DNA from: a virus
DNA: 64,000 bases
IMG/VR virus record: IMGVR_UViG_3300048837_000984
Span: 124,001-188,000 of that record
Reading direction: 5' to 3' (one strand)
Shown here: positions 31,425-40,338 of the stretch, in pieces
Layout: each line of letters opens with the position of its first letter
Numbering within the stretch: position 1 is the first letter of the stretch
The notes under the pieces: model-generated
What the model was told of the DNA's origin: nothing
Database searches by the model: none
What the model saw: only the letters and a program-made list of their open reading frames with translations
Translations under genes and position numbers: made by a program

Positions 31425-31938
31425 TTCGATAGTCCTCCAGCAAGATCTTGCTCAGTTCACCTGTCGTGTTTCTTAACAGCATGTCCAGGATCACTGGGTA
31501 CGGTGTCCAGAAGAACTGCGCTGTCGATGGGTCTGTCGCGCCTGAAATCTGTCGCAGGCCTCTCAGGCTGATCCATTCCCAACCAGAACACTTATCGGGC
31601 TCCTGAGCCTTCGGTTCGCCAGAAACGAGTTGGCTAACCATCCAGAAGGTAACAAAGCTACATCGTTCGGATTCCAGCGGAATCAGGTTGTGGTCTGTCA
31701 CCCCGATCACTCCACGAGTGAACGTGTGTTCTAATTTAGTCGACATAACCTCAGCGTGTACAGAGGTTTCTTCCAAAACTTCCCGGATTGCGCAGCTTTG
31801 CAGCGTCTCGTTTTCTTCGACGATTCCTCCTGGGATTGCTCGAAGTCCTTTACCTCGACGACAGCTTGGACCCCGGGTACCGATGAGGAACTGGCCTTTG
31901 TTGTTGAAGATGAACACTCCGACTCCGGCTCGTTTCAA
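31405..31938 (-). CDS. NUDIX hydrolase
   Basis: 177-aa hydrolase of nucleoside diphosphates linked to another moiety. The NUDIX box is G38-x5-E44-x7-R52-E-V-L-E-E, with Ser at the final Gly position. The PGGIVEENETL lead-in is typical. Substrate cannot be read from sequence: oxidised dNTPs, NAD-type caps or ADP-ribose are possible. TTG start with GGAGG about 10 nt upstream. An AT-core motif copy lies ~30 nt upstream, after the terminator of the dCTP deaminase gene, and may be its promoter. Confidence 0.88.
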   Translation of the reverse strand: MKRAGVGVFIFNNKGQFLIGTRGPSCRRGKGLRAIPGGIVEENETLQSCAIREVLEETSVHAEVMSTKLEHTFTRGVIGVTDHNLIPLESERCSFVTFWMVSQLVSGEPKAQEPDKCSGWEWISLRGLRQISGATDPSTAQFFWTPYPVILDMLLRNTTGELSKILLEDYRSDRQED

Positions 31939-31966
31939 GGTTGCGGACCTCCGTGTGACTGGTGTC

Positions 31967-31982
31967 GACTTAATTTTTAAGT
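31967..31982. repeat. copy of dispersed AT-core motif, upstream of NUDIX
   Basis: GACTTAATTTTTAAGT, between the dCTP deaminase terminator and the NUDIX start: the one clearly intergenic copy. Confidence 0.6.
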
Positions 31983-31988
31983 GCCAAC

Positions 31989-32016
31989 GAAGAAGGCCCC
32001 GATCGGGGCCTTCTTC
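31989..32016 (-). terminator. strong hairpin terminator
   Basis: Perfect 12-bp stem GAAGAAGGCCCC/GGGGCCTTCTTC with a GATC loop after the dCTP deaminase stop. Only a weak T-rich tail (CTTCTTCG). Confidence 0.75.
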
Positions 32017-32028
32017 TGTTCTCGGTTG

Positions 32029-32610
32029 TTACTTGACCATCGGGAGCGTTATCCCGAATTGGTCCTGGTACTTGCCGGCCTTGTCGTTGTAAGTCCTTTT
32101 ACACTGCTTGCTTGCAGCAAAGAACAGGACCTGAGCGATACCCTCTCCTGGGTAGATGATTACCGGAAGCGGTGTCGTATTGCTGAGCTCGATGGTCACC
32201 GTTCCGCGCCAAGCTGGTTCCAGAGGCGTGATATTCACCACTAGCCCCGCTCGCGCGTACGTCGACTTGCCCAGACAGATTGCCAACACGTTGTTTGGAA
32301 TGACGAGAGACTCGACGCTTTCAGCCAGTGCAAACCCGTGTGGCGGTAGAACAAACTGCTTGCCGGGTTCCACCTCGATGTCGACGAAGGCCTTAGGGTC
32401 TACCCTCTTTGGGTCGATAGCAACGCTGTGGACCGGACTGAAGATCTTGAACTTTCTTCCGATCCGCAAATCGTAGCCGTAACTGCTGAGCCCGTACGAG
32501 ATTGTACCTGGCGGACACGTTTCGATGAACGGGTCGATGAAAACGTGTTCCTTAATCTCGTAGTCAGCCAGAATGCCCATCGGCTCACTTTCATCCAGTT
32601 CTTCGTTCAT
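32029..32610 (-). CDS. dcd: dCTP deaminase
   Basis: Deaminates dCTP to dUTP (possibly onward to dUMP if bifunctional), supplying thymidylate synthase. 193 aa from ATG 32610, with GAGGAAGGT upstream. Family blocks: GILADYEI, SSYGYDLRIG, GKSTYARAGLVVN, LEPAWRGTVTIELSN with its catalytic Glu, and GEGIAQVLFF. The usual Arg-Ser-Ser is Gly-Lys-Ser here. No separate dUTPase is seen in the window. An upstream in-frame extension overlaps the previous gene and is unlikely. Confidence 0.9.
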   Translation of the reverse strand: MNEELDESEPMGILADYEIKEHVFIDPFIETCPPGTISYGLSSYGYDLRIGRKFKIFSPVHSVAIDPKRVDPKAFVDIEVEPGKQFVLPPHGFALAESVESLVIPNNVLAICLGKSTYARAGLVVNITPLEPAWRGTVTIELSNTTPLPVIIYPGEGIAQVLFFAASKQCKRTYNDKAGKYQDQFGITLPMVK

Positions 32611-33328
32611 ACCTTCCTCTGGTCCTCCTAGTCTTGTCGGCGACTGGGTCCGTAAAACAGATTCGACACCTGTCACAGGTCAGGCCTTCCGTTACACCGT
32701 TCTCAACGGGACACACCAGAGTCCCGTTGATCCGCTTGACGACGGTCCCTCTCACCTTACCGTCCCGGAAAAACAAGTCCACATCGTAGTCTGGGATATC
32801 GTCGTCGGCAACCTGCATGTAAGCCAGCCGAACTCGATTGGGAACTTCCGGTGGGTTTCCCGTATCTTTGTCGCAACTGAACCAGAGCTGGACGTGGTTC
32901 AGCTCGGCGATCTTCTTCAAGAGCGAAAACATCTCGAGGTCCTGCCAGGTCCTGGAGTAGAGCCAGACCCAAACATGCGGGATCTCTCTCAGGATCTGGA
33001 ACACCCTGTAGCCATAATCGGCGTTGTAGAAGTCACCAGAAACGTGCCAGCGGAGCAACGAGCCCGCGCTGTCGGCCAGAAGATTGACGATGACGTCCTT
33101 GAAGTCTCGCCGGCCAGTCAGAGCCAGGTTCTTCCACAAGCGTTCCTTGACCGAATTTGTGGTGAAGAACCCCTTGTCGGCGTAGCAGAGACTGCGGCAG
33201 GTTTCTGTGCTGCCCTTCCAGCAGGTGTGGACGGCTGGAAGGCTGAAAGTGAAGACTCTTTTCCCGAGTTTGGTGTTGCCTGTCCCGATAAAGTCCGTTA
33301 GCTCACACTCCTCCGGTGGAGTGTTCAT
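32591..33328 (-). CDS. GP88-family phage protein
   Basis: Resembles the phage gene-88 family (PF17338): TFSLPAVHTC...CRSLCYADKG near the N-terminus, RWHVSGDFYN in the middle, and a C-terminal cysteine cluster (CPVENG...CDRCRIC). The cysteines suggest metal or Fe-S binding. The family's function is unknown to me. I take ATG 33328 as start; earlier ATGs in frame overlap the upstream gene more deeply and the ribosome site is weak. Confidence 0.75.
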   Translation of the reverse strand: MNTPPEECELTDFIGTGNTKLGKRVFTFSLPAVHTCWKGSTETCRSLCYADKGFFTTNSVKERLWKNLALTGRRDFKDVIVNLLADSAGSLLRWHVSGDFYNADYGYRVFQILREIPHVWVWLYSRTWQDLEMFSLLKKIAELNHVQLWFSCDKDTGNPPEVPNRVRLAYMQVADDDIPDYDVDLFFRDGKVRGTVVKRINGTLVCPVENGVTEGLTCDRCRICFTDPVADKTRRTRGRYERRTG

Positions 33329-33734
33329 CAGCACCGTCAGCGGCATCCTCATCTTCGGGTTCCTCGATTTCCAGCTCGTGGTCGTGCTCACCTTGGTCTT
33401 CTCGAACCATGTACCACTCTTCGGTCGTCACCTTCCCGGTAGTGAGGTCGTAGATGATGTCGTCGCCATAATCGGTACCGTCGCCGGCGCCGCCGTAGGA
33501 GTAAGCACTCCAGGCCCAACTCTCGATCTCGTCCTCGAGCTTCTGGAGCGCATTGTTGTGAGAAACGTCTTGACTTCCGTTCAGGACGTAGCCAACGTCC
33601 GTAGTCGTGTCGATTTCTGTGCCGACGTTCAGCCAACCTTCGTCACTGACGCCTCTAAAGTTGAGAAAGATCTTCGAGACGCTCAGCCGTTTGGCTTCCT
33701 CGTAAATCTTCCTTGGCAACGGTTCAGGGTCCAT
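33303..33734 (-). CDS. hypothetical protein, possibly DUF6878-like (143 aa)
   Basis: Central block with GAGDGTDYGDDIIYDL and EEWYM, recalling a family of uncharacterised phage/plasmid proteins (DUF6878-like, tentative). A highly acidic ~30-residue tail ends it. ATG has GGAGGAAGG directly upstream and overlaps the end of the DUF6915-like gene. It belongs to an accessory run (DUF6915-like, this, GP88-like) seen together in mobile elements; function unknown. Confidence 0.65.
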   Translation of the reverse strand: MDPEPLPRKIYEEAKRLSVSKIFLNFRGVSDEGWLNVGTEIDTTTDVGYVLNGSQDVSHNNALQKLEDEIESWAWSAYSYGGAGDGTDYGDDIIYDLTTGKVTTEEWYMVREDQGEHDHELEIEEPEDEDAADGADEHSTGGV

Positions 33735-34086
33735 TTCCTTCCTCCAGTTCTGAAGACTTCTTGGCTACTCGTAACATCCACAGCTCAGGACCCTTCTTGA
33801 GAAGGTTGAGCCACGCCGCGGGTGTAGGCACAAACCCGCAGTCTTCTTCAATATGCTGTTCCGCGATCATCTTTACCGGGATGCGCTTCCCGTCGCTGTT
33901 GGTGATTGTGTGGCCGAACCGTTCTACAGCCCATTGGACACCCGCGGAGTGGTGCCTTAGAGCTCTGTGCGTCCAGTCGCCTGTGTACTGCTTGGTCTCA
34001 TCGAACCAGTCATGTATCCGGACATAGTCGTCCGGATGCCCGCCGAACCTCTTTGCGCTCGACACCGCGTGGTACCATGGTGTCAC
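33724..34086 (-). CDS. DUF6915-like protein (120 aa)
   Basis: N-terminal WYHAVSSAKRFGG, then IHDWFDETKQ, HRALRHHSAG and NSDGKRIPVK with EQHIEEDCG match the conserved layout of DUF6915 phage proteins, whose function is unknown. The many conserved His/Asp suggest a metal site. Start GTG 34086 has GGAGG ten nt upstream; the frame stays open above it. Confidence 0.7.
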   Translation of the reverse strand: MTPWYHAVSSAKRFGGHPDDYVRIHDWFDETKQYTGDWTHRALRHHSAGVQWAVERFGHTITNSDGKRIPVKMIAEQHIEEDCGFVPTPAAWLNLLKKGPELWMLRVAKKSSELEEGNGP

Positions 34087-34110
34087 GGACTCGGTTCCTC
34101 CAAATGGTCG

Positions 34111-34155
34111 AACCCGCAACGGGACGGACGTGATTTGTCTGTTCCGTTGCGGGTT
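34111..34155 (-). terminator. long hairpin after the BRO-N gene
   Basis: 12-bp stem AACCCGCAACGG/CCGTTGCGGGTT around a 21-nt loop, downstream of the BRO-N gene and just before the DUF6915-like ribosome site. Confidence 0.55.
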
Positions 34156-34174
34156 CTAGGGTTTGGCAAAGTAA

Positions 34175-34912
34175 CTAATTCTGCAGTGACGACCAGGCTT
34201 CTTCTAGAAGTCCTTCCGGGTAGGTGTTTACCAACCCGAACCTTGGGTCGCGGACCTGGTTAATACGGATGTCCCGTTGGCGACACATTCGACTAGCCCG
34301 GATTCCCAGTCGCTTGGCGTCGTTCAGTGATACCTCGTAACCGTTGACCTTCAGGAAGGCCAGGGCCGAGTAGTAGCCGAAGTTGCTTGTCTGGGTGTCC
34401 ATAGCAGCCTGAGCCAGGTGCTCGACATCGTCGATCTTCTCTTCCAGTGAAGCCTGCTTGTCGGCCAGCTCCAGGATTGCTACCTCCTGGTCGTAGATCC
34501 TCTGGACCAGTTGCATCAGCGCCATCGTCTTGCTCATGCGCGACTCACCGCTCGCTGGCGCTGGGTATCGCCCGTGGCGCATGATGCTTGGGATCACTTC
34601 CTTGGTGATCCACTTGCGGAACGGACGAGCCTGAGGCTTGTCGCTCCGGAGTAGAATTGTGTACAGTCCGGACTCGTTGATGAAGACTCTCGGCGGACCG
34701 CCAGCACCCTCATTCAGAGTGAGGGTGGTCTTTTCGTCGGCGTCCATCCGACTTGCGACCTGACTTGGATTGCCGATCTCCAGTACTGCACACACATCCG
34801 CCAGACAGAACAGCGGCTCGTCCATCGTGCCTGCCGTGCGGATCTTCACTCCGCTGGTATTTATCGTCTCAGGGACGACTAACTCGAAACCCAGAGTCAA
34901 ACTCGTACTCAC
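34175..34912 (-). CDS. BRO-N domain (antirepressor-like) protein
   Basis: 245 aa. The N-terminal ~110 residues match the BRO-N/Ant fold: LFCLADVCAVLEIGNPSQVA, then FINESGLYTILLRS, and ARPFRKWITKEVIPSIMRHG. A coiled coil (about 140-165) and a C-terminal domain follow. Such proteins bind DNA and often act as antirepressors or early regulators in phages. GTG start with GGAGAA upstream. No repressor/integrase partner is in the window. Confidence 0.88.
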   Translation of the reverse strand: MSTSLTLGFELVVPETINTSGVKIRTAGTMDEPLFCLADVCAVLEIGNPSQVASRMDADEKTTLTLNEGAGGPPRVFINESGLYTILLRSDKPQARPFRKWITKEVIPSIMRHGRYPAPASGESRMSKTMALMQLVQRIYDQEVAILELADKQASLEEKIDDVEHLAQAAMDTQTSNFGYYSALAFLKVNGYEVSLNDAKRLGIRASRMCRQRDIRINQVRDPRFGLVNTYPEGLLEEAWSSLQN

Positions 34913-34966
34913 GATAACTTCTCCGTTAAGGATGTAAAAACCACAGTTGTTTGGCTGTCTCAGGTC

Positions 34967-35458
34967 TCAGACAAGATCTTCTACCTTTCTTGGTAAGACG
35001 TCTCGGAACAATTTGGCTGGCTGCGGGTCGAAATACGGAGTCGGCAGCAACTTGGCGAAGAAGTCTATGGACTCTGAAATGGTTTTGAACTTGCCTTCTA
35101 GGAACGGCTGGTGACCAGCCGTCTCGAAACTGGTATTGAACATCAGAGGAAGAATAGCCATTCGCCATGTATCTCTGAAGTTACCCGAGTCTTTACGCGA
35201 AAATCCGTCGCAGTAACGACAGTAGAGGCAATAATTTCTGTAATCAGGGTTTCTGCAATACCAGAAGAACTGACTGTTAATGAAACTGCGTTGCGGCCAG
35301 TGATTCCATCGATACAGCCACCGCAAAGTATTCGATGTCTTCAGGTCACCCTGGTCTTCCAGGTAGTCTGAAATCACCAGGATCAGTCTCCAGTCTGGTT
35401 CCTTTCCATCTCGCTGCTCACACCAGGTGAGCGCTGGTACGTCTTCGAGTGAAAGCAC
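34967..35458 (-). CDS. TIGR02996-like hypothetical protein (163 aa)
   Basis: DWRLILVISDYLEDQGD followed by LRWL recalls the ADWLEE-GD motif of the TIGR02996 domain, known mainly from Planctomycetes and some phages. Downstream is a cysteine pair cluster (CLYCRYC). Start GTG 35458 has GGAG nine nt upstream; the longer frame would begin within the reductase terminator. Function unknown; the domain usually marks host-derived repeats. Confidence 0.65.
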   Translation of the reverse strand: MLSLEDVPALTWCEQRDGKEPDWRLILVISDYLEDQGDLKTSNTLRWLYRWNHWPQRSFINSQFFWYCRNPDYRNYCLYCRYCDGFSRKDSGNFRDTWRMAILPLMFNTSFETAGHQPFLEGKFKTISESIDFFAKLLPTPYFDPQPAKLFRDVLPRKVEDLV

Positions 35459-35470
35459 AGCACGAAGCTC

Positions 35471-35503
35471 CAAAAAGAAAGCCACCCCAATTGAGGTGGC
35501 TTT
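35471..35503 (-). terminator. Rho-independent terminator of the reductase gene
   Basis: 9-bp stem AAAGCCACC/GGTGGCTTT followed on the minus strand by TTTCTTTTTG, 18 nt after the reductase stop. Confidence 0.85.
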
Positions 35504-35520
35504 CACTGTTTCAGATTCTG

Positions 35521-38500
35521 TCAAATCTCGCAACCGTTAGCCGTACAGGCGTATGTCTGCGAGCTTACTGTCTGATCCTCCTTTTCGTAGTACCGGAGCT
35601 TGCTCCAGTCGATCTTCGGAAACGAAGCCTCGAGCCTGTTGTACTCCTCCTCAGTGATAGCCTCGTACGGCGGGAAGAACTCGCTGTACACACCATTATC
35701 CTTCGGCAGGAACGAAATACCGCTGATACTGTCGAAGTTCTCGTAAACCCAGTTCCCAGATTCCATCCACTCATGGTCGTCGATGTAGACCGTGCAGGAC
35801 ACCGAGTGTTCGGCCCAGAACTTCTTCCAGGACATCCAGTTATTGAGCATGTCCAGGGCGGAGAAGTCGTCGACTACCGGTGCGCCCTCTGGCGACTTGA
35901 TCGGGAAGTCGAAGACGTTGAGGCTGGAATCGAGCGGATCCAGCCGGTGCGGAACGCCCGCGTCTACCAGCAGCCTGCTTACTGGACTAGCGGCACTCTC
36001 TCGCACCCGACGGACATAGAACTTCGAGTAGCGCGCGTGAACACCACTGGAGCAGCCGAACAGCTGACTGGAATCACCCGACGGCTTCACACAGGTCAGC
36101 GCAGCTGGGTAGTTGATACCAAACCGTTTGGCGTAGGTGTCTGCGGTGGCCTCGACGACCTTGAACAGCCGCTGGAGAAGCTTGTCCTTGTCGGGAGCTC
36201 CGGGACGCAGCAGAGGACAGTCGACCTGGCCAGTGATATCGACACCCAGAAGACGTTCCTCCTCAGCGTTCTTCTTCCATTCTGGTCGGATGTACCTGTA
36301 GTTGGTCAGAGTCGACTGCATCATGCCGAACAGCGTTGCCAGCTTGACCTTGTGTTCCAGCGTATCGACCGTATCATCTGGCCTTGCGATGGCGATGGAA
36401 AGGTTGCAGAACGAGTGTGGCCGCAAAATTATCTCGGAACACTGCCCGGAAACTACGCCGTTAGCCAGCACCGTGTGCGTCTCTGGCTGGTTGAGACAGA
36501 AGACGTCGGAGACGCCGGCTGGTTCGACCGATGTTACCGTTGTTATGAACCTTTCCGGCTTCCGGCACTCGTGCCCCCTTTCTTGTAGAGTGTCTTCCAG
36601 TCTCTTAGCTTTACGACCGAACCAGGCGATTCGCTCTTGGAAACGGAGTGCGTTTGGTCGAGACAGGATCAGCTCGTAGTTGTCTACTTGCTGATAGACC
36701 TTAGTTCCTCCGCGGCCATCAGGCATGGGTGCGCTTCCAGCCGGTCTTCGCAGGTAAAGCCTGGAAACGACGCCGAAGTTGCTGAGTAGGGCCTGAACAT
36801 CCTCCAGCAGTGCCCGGTTACTCTGGTTGAGACGGAGCGAGACTGTTCTCGCCGCGCCCTTACCTGCCGCGTTGACTGTTCCGTCTGTATAGAACAGTCC
36901 GGCCAGGTATCCCTGAACACACTCACGCGACCCTCGCCAGACGCACTCAGGAACCCGAGACTTGACGTCGACAACGTTCTCGATACCGGCGACGGCGTTT
37001 AGCCACCGAGCCAGTCGAACGCCACCAGTCCTAACCTTGTCGACGGTCGCGATCTGGTTCGTCCACACGACTTCGCCATAGTCACGACCACTGGTCGAAG
37101 AAACCGCACCGACCAGGTTGTTGACGTAACCGCCGATCCTTTCTGCGTCGACGAGGTTATCGCCCCACAGGTCAACGAACGCGGCGTACTGTCCGTGCGT
37201 CTTTACCTTGCATACGGTACCGTCTCCGGTCAGAAGCCCGAGAACAACCCCAGCGCCGTAATCGCCGAACGATCCCCACTTCCCTTCGTCGGACTGGAGA
37301 AGGAGCGTATCGCCGGGTTCCAACTCAGACAGCTTCTTGCGTCCGTTTGTGGTTGGGAACTTGTGGTCAGCCGTACAGACAACGCGATGGCCGTGCGCCG
37401 TTCGCAGCTCGAAAACCGGCGCAGATCGCTGCGTCATCTCGACCTGGGTTGCTGCTCTGACCTGGGTGCCATAGGCCTTCGAGTCGAGAACATCACCGTT
37501 CCCGGCGCGGGTGTCTGTGACGACGTCGACTGGGCTGCCAGACAGGAACAGGTCTCCGATGCGTAGCAGACCTTCGGTCGTACTCAGCCGCGTGTCAGGG
37601 TGGAAGCACGGATTAGTCCCGAAGACATAATTTTTATTTCTTCGGGCCGGCATGCACTTGAGGACGGCCTCCCGGTTGAAGATGCCACGCTCGCCAGAGT
37701 TGCTCTTGGCTAGAGACAACCACTCTTCCATGAAGTCGATCGACGGGGGTTTCTCCGTATACACAGCCGAGTTGTTGGCCATGTTCCGCCACTTGGCTCG
37801 GTTGTACCAGTCGCCAGACTTAGCTTCGCGCATCTCTTCGTCGTCGAGATCCGACAGGCTGATGGTGCTTGCCCGCCGCACACCACCTACCTGAACGATC
37901 TTGGCAATCATGCAGGCAATATCGTGGCAGTCGATCGGACCCAGACGCTTACCGGCCTTGTTGCGCACAGTGTCGCGAACGAAGTTGAGCAGCGTTCGCA
38001 ACGGCTCAGGACCGGAAGAACGCCCTCCCTTAGTTTTCAGCCTGGCTCCAGCAGGCCGAATGAGACTGTAGTCGTAGGTCACATCGTGCCCGTCGAACCA
38101 GCGCTCCATGCCGACACGAAGTGCCTCACACCAGCCTTCTGTGTCATCGCTGATAACGATCTTCTCTGCCGTTGCCTTCTTGGGCTTCTTGACCCGATGA
38201 AGGCGGTTGACGTAGTCACTTTCCACAGAGAAACCGAACCCAGAGCCCTGCATGAGGATGTAGAGCATCTCAGCGAATGACTTGATGTCAGCGAGAGGGC
38301 TATAGGAGCAGTTGCCAGTAACGATGCCATCAGCGAGAACGAAAGAGCGGTCTTCTTCGACTTCCAGACACCACACGTCTTCCGTTCGCTCGCCTTCGAT
38401 TTCCCGAACAGAGTAATTCGAGCTTGGCGCATTTCCGAAAGCCTGGAGCAACCCAAAGCAAACCGTCTTGTCGCCTCTCTCGCCCAGATTTGTGGTACCT

Positions 38501-39828
38501 GTGATTTCCCGGACGTTGGTGATATATACACCGACAGCTGGAAAAGTTTCCTGCACGAAATCGATCACTTCCTGTCCCGTCACCTGAATGCCAGAAAAAT
38601 CGTTCGGGCTTGAGGTAAGTCGGTTGGTATTTTTGTTACCATCCGCGTCCAAAAACCCACGAACGAAGGCGCGAACCAGTCGTACCCCCTCGACAGCTAA
38701 CGACGGCAACTTTTTCAGGTAAGTTCCGGTGTAGACGATTGGCTCGCCAGAACACGACGGCGGATGACTGTGGTTGAAACCGAGTTCGGTGAATCTTTCG
38801 AGGTACTTGGCCTTATCTCCACACAGCCTGACCATCGAGCTTCTGACCTCACCGCCTTTTTTAACCAGCGTACCGTCACCATACGTGAATCCGTATGCCC
38901 AGTACAGCTTCTCGTCGGGTGGGGCAGCATCATACGACCAGGCTGCAAAGGGTGCTGGTGGCGTAATTAACCGGTCTCTCGTGCCGAGGTTTGTCGTTTC
39001 CGTACCGTCGCACTTAAGCCATCGGTGGTTAGCTGTAGCCCACACAGTCCTTCGTGTTTTAGACCGGCCGAAGGTAATCTTCCGTAGCGTGTCGGTCCCG
39101 TAGTTACGGACTACAGCCTCTCGCCAGTTACCGGTGTGAGACAGAACCGTAACTTTGTCCCCGTCTTGAAAATCGGCGAACGTACGGACGCCTCTGTCTG
39201 TAATAAAAGCCGTCTCGCGGCTCAGACAGTTGAAAGCCGCAACGTGACATCTGTTCAGCGCCGGTCCTGCCATCTGCAGGACACGCAACGCCGGTGAGAC
39301 TCGCAGGGCGTAGAACTCGTCCTGAAGCTCGTTCCACTCCCGCTCTTCCAGCTTGATGTGCTTGACAGACTTGAAGAAACGCATGACCCGGTCGACAGAC
39401 TCTTTCCAGGTCTCTCTCCGGCCAAGCTCGTCGCTCCACCGGGCAAACTTGGAGACCAGCTGGTAACGCTGGATTGGTGACTCGAAGACCTTGTCATCGT
39501 CAGCGAAGAGAATCCTTTCCTCTGGTGACACAGCACTGGCTTCCCGCATCAGGCGACGTTCTTCTCGATACAGCGTGTAGTGTTCGGCTGCTGCGTAGGA
39601 AGAGGCTGCCCACAGCTGCTGAATGACCAGTTGCTGAATCTCTTCGATAGAGACGCGCGCAGTCTTTCTTTTCTTGAGGATCGCTTCGACCCTCTCGGCA
39701 ATATCCCGACTTCCAGACTGAACATCGGTTTCGCTTGCGTTCACCTGCGTGAGGCAACGTTCAACCGCATGGACGATCTTGGCGGAATCGAAAGCTTCCA
39801 CCCGACCGTCCCTCTTGAGAACTTCCAT
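35521..39828 (-). CDS. nrdJ: class II (B12-dependent) ribonucleoside-triphosphate reductase with two inteins
   Basis: 1435-aa precursor; removing two inteins leaves 740 aa, essentially the length of the Lactobacillus monomeric reductase. An ATP-cone-like N-terminus (~1-95) comes first. Catalytic features: substrate-site cysteine block C507 (CSYSPLAD), QGSGFGFSV, active Cys1130 (NP/CSEIILR), CVKPSGDSSQLFG, GVHARYSKFYVRRVR and the C-terminal redox pair CTANGCEI. It makes dNTPs from NTPs using adenosylcobalamin, needing no oxygen or activase. An intrinsic terminator follows. GGAG before the ATG supports the start. Confidence 0.93.
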   Translation of the reverse strand: MEVLKRDGRVEAFDSAKIVHAVERCLTQVNASETDVQSGSRDIAERVEAILKKRKTARVSIEEIQQLVIQQLWAASSYAAAEHYTLYREERRLMREASAVSPEERILFADDDKVFESPIQRYQLVSKFARWSDELGRRETWKESVDRVMRFFKSVKHIKLEEREWNELQDEFYALRVSPALRVLQMAGPALNRCHVAAFNCLSRETAFITDRGVRTFADFQDGDKVTVLSHTGNWREAVVRNYGTDTLRKITFGRSKTRRTVWATANHRWLKCDGTETTNLGTRDRLITPPAPFAAWSYDAAPPDEKLYWAYGFTYGDGTLVKKGGEVRSSMVRLCGDKAKYLERFTELGFNHSHPPSCSGEPIVYTGTYLKKLPSLAVEGVRLVRAFVRGFLDADGNKNTNRLTSSPNDFSGIQVTGQEVIDFVQETFPAVGVYITNVREITGTTNLGERGDKTVCFGLLQAFGNAPSSNYSVREIEGERTEDVWCLEVEEDRSFVLADGIVTGNCSYSPLADIKSFAEMLYILMQGSGFGFSVESDYVNRLHRVKKPKKATAEKIVISDDTEGWCEALRVGMERWFDGHDVTYDYSLIRPAGARLKTKGGRSSGPEPLRTLLNFVRDTVRNKAGKRLGPIDCHDIACMIAKIVQVGGVRRASTISLSDLDDEEMREAKSGDWYNRAKWRNMANNSAVYTEKPPSIDFMEEWLSLAKSNSGERGIFNREAVLKCMPARRNKNYVFGTNPCFHPDTRLSTTEGLLRIGDLFLSGSPVDVVTDTRAGNGDVLDSKAYGTQVRAATQVEMTQRSAPVFELRTAHGHRVVCTADHKFPTTNGRKKLSELEPGDTLLLQSDEGKWGSFGDYGAGVVLGLLTGDGTVCKVKTHGQYAAFVDLWGDNLVDAERIGGYVNNLVGAVSSTSGRDYGEVVWTNQIATVDKVRTGGVRLARWLNAVAGIENVVDVKSRVPECVWRGSRECVQGYLAGLFYTDGTVNAAGKGAARTVSLRLNQSNRALLEDVQALLSNFGVVSRLYLRRPAGSAPMPDGRGGTKVYQQVDNYELILSRPNALRFQERIAWFGRKAKRLEDTLQERGHECRKPERFITTVTSVEPAGVSDVFCLNQPETHTVLANGVVSGQCSEIILRPHSFCNLSIAIARPDDTVDTLEHKVKLATLFGMMQSTLTNYRYIRPEWKKNAEEERLLGVDITGQVDCPLLRPGAPDKDKLLQRLFKVVEATADTYAKRFGINYPAALTCVKPSGDSSQLFGCSSGVHARYSKFYVRRVRESAASPVSRLLVDAGVPHRLDPLDSSLNVFDFPIKSPEGAPVVDDFSALDMLNNWMSWKKFWAEHSVSCTVYIDDHEWMESGNWVYENFDSISGISFLPKDNGVYSEFFPPYEAITEEEYNRLEASFPKIDWSKLRYYEKEDQTVSSQTYACTANGCEI
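36442..37608 (-). mobile_element. intein 2 of the reductase (ends in Gln)
   Basis: Precursor residues 741-1129 (389 aa). Cys1 (CFHPDTRLSTTEG), block B CTADHKF, LAGLIDADG helices GVVLGLLTGDG and GYLAGLFYTDG, C-terminal block VLANGVVSGQ before Cys+1. The last residue is Gln in place of Asn and the penultimate is Gly. Cys+1 is the reductase's active-site cysteine, so the enzyme cannot work until splicing. Confidence 0.9.
37624..37636. repeat. partial copy of AT-core motif
   Basis: GACATAATTTTTA, sharing 13 bases with the copy at 23149, within the reductase coding region just before intein 2. Confidence 0.35.
38311..39228 (-). mobile_element. intein 1 of the reductase (LAGLIDADG type)
   Basis: Precursor residues 201-506 (306 aa). 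Cys1 (CLSRETAFITDRG), block B WATANHRW, LAGLIDADG helices YWAYGFTYGDG and VRGFLDADG, end VLADGIVTGN before Cys+1. Splicing rejoins VAAFN with CSYSPL at the substrate-site cysteine. Penultimate His is Gly. Confidence 0.92.
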
Positions 39829-39882
39829 CAGAAACTCCGTAATGGCTATGTATCCGAGCAGAGTCGGATATTACTTAAAGCT

Positions 39883-40338
39883 CTAACTCTTAACAAGCTG
39901 GTCGGCGGTACACCTTTCTTTGCAGACCATCTCGTAACCGTCCAGATCTCCGAAGTGTCTCCGGCTCACGCCCACAGCCCTGAAGCCGTAGTTACGCAAG
40001 AAGAGCTGGAAATCTAGAAAGTCTTCCGGCACTACACAGCGGACTGGTTTCACCTTCCGGCGAGAGCATGAAGGGAAAAGCCGACTGATGAGGCGGCTAC
40101 CGACTCCCTGGTTGCGATGTTTTTCATCGACGGCAATGTAGGTCAGGCGAATGTCATCCTCATCAACGTCCCAGAAAGCGAACCCGATGAGTTCACCTTC
40201 GTCGTTGTCGTAAGCGACGCCAACAGTGTTTAGCTGCTTCATCCAGGTCAGGATCTCAGAGGCTTCCAGCCCCGTTTCCGTCTGTTGAGATATCTTGACG
40301 ATGGAGTGTAGATCTCTGGAAGTTATCCACCGGATCAT
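39883..40338 (-). CDS. GNAT acetyltransferase
   Basis: 151 aa from ATG 40338, with GGAGGG about 7 nt upstream. Acetyl-CoA motif A is IRLTYIAVDEKHRNQGVGSR with the R-x-x-G-x-G/A loop at 75-80, and a C-terminal NYGFRAVG matches motif B. RimI-like size. The acceptor is unknown; protein N-termini or small molecules are typical. The start overlaps the RNase H gene end by 83 nt, an unusually long overlap. Confidence 0.85.
   Translation of the reverse strand: MIRWITSRDLHSIVKISQQTETGLEASEILTWMKQLNTVGVAYDNDEGELIGFAFWDVDEDDIRLTYIAVDEKHRNQGVGSRLISRLFPSCSRRKVKPVRCVVPEDFLDFQLFLRNYGFRAVGVSRRHFGDLDGYEMVCKERCTADQLVKS

Noticed and set aside
34175-34912. BRO-N gene as evidence for a temperate phage
   Set aside because: No integrase, repressor or attachment site was seen, and BRO-N genes also occur in lytic phages.
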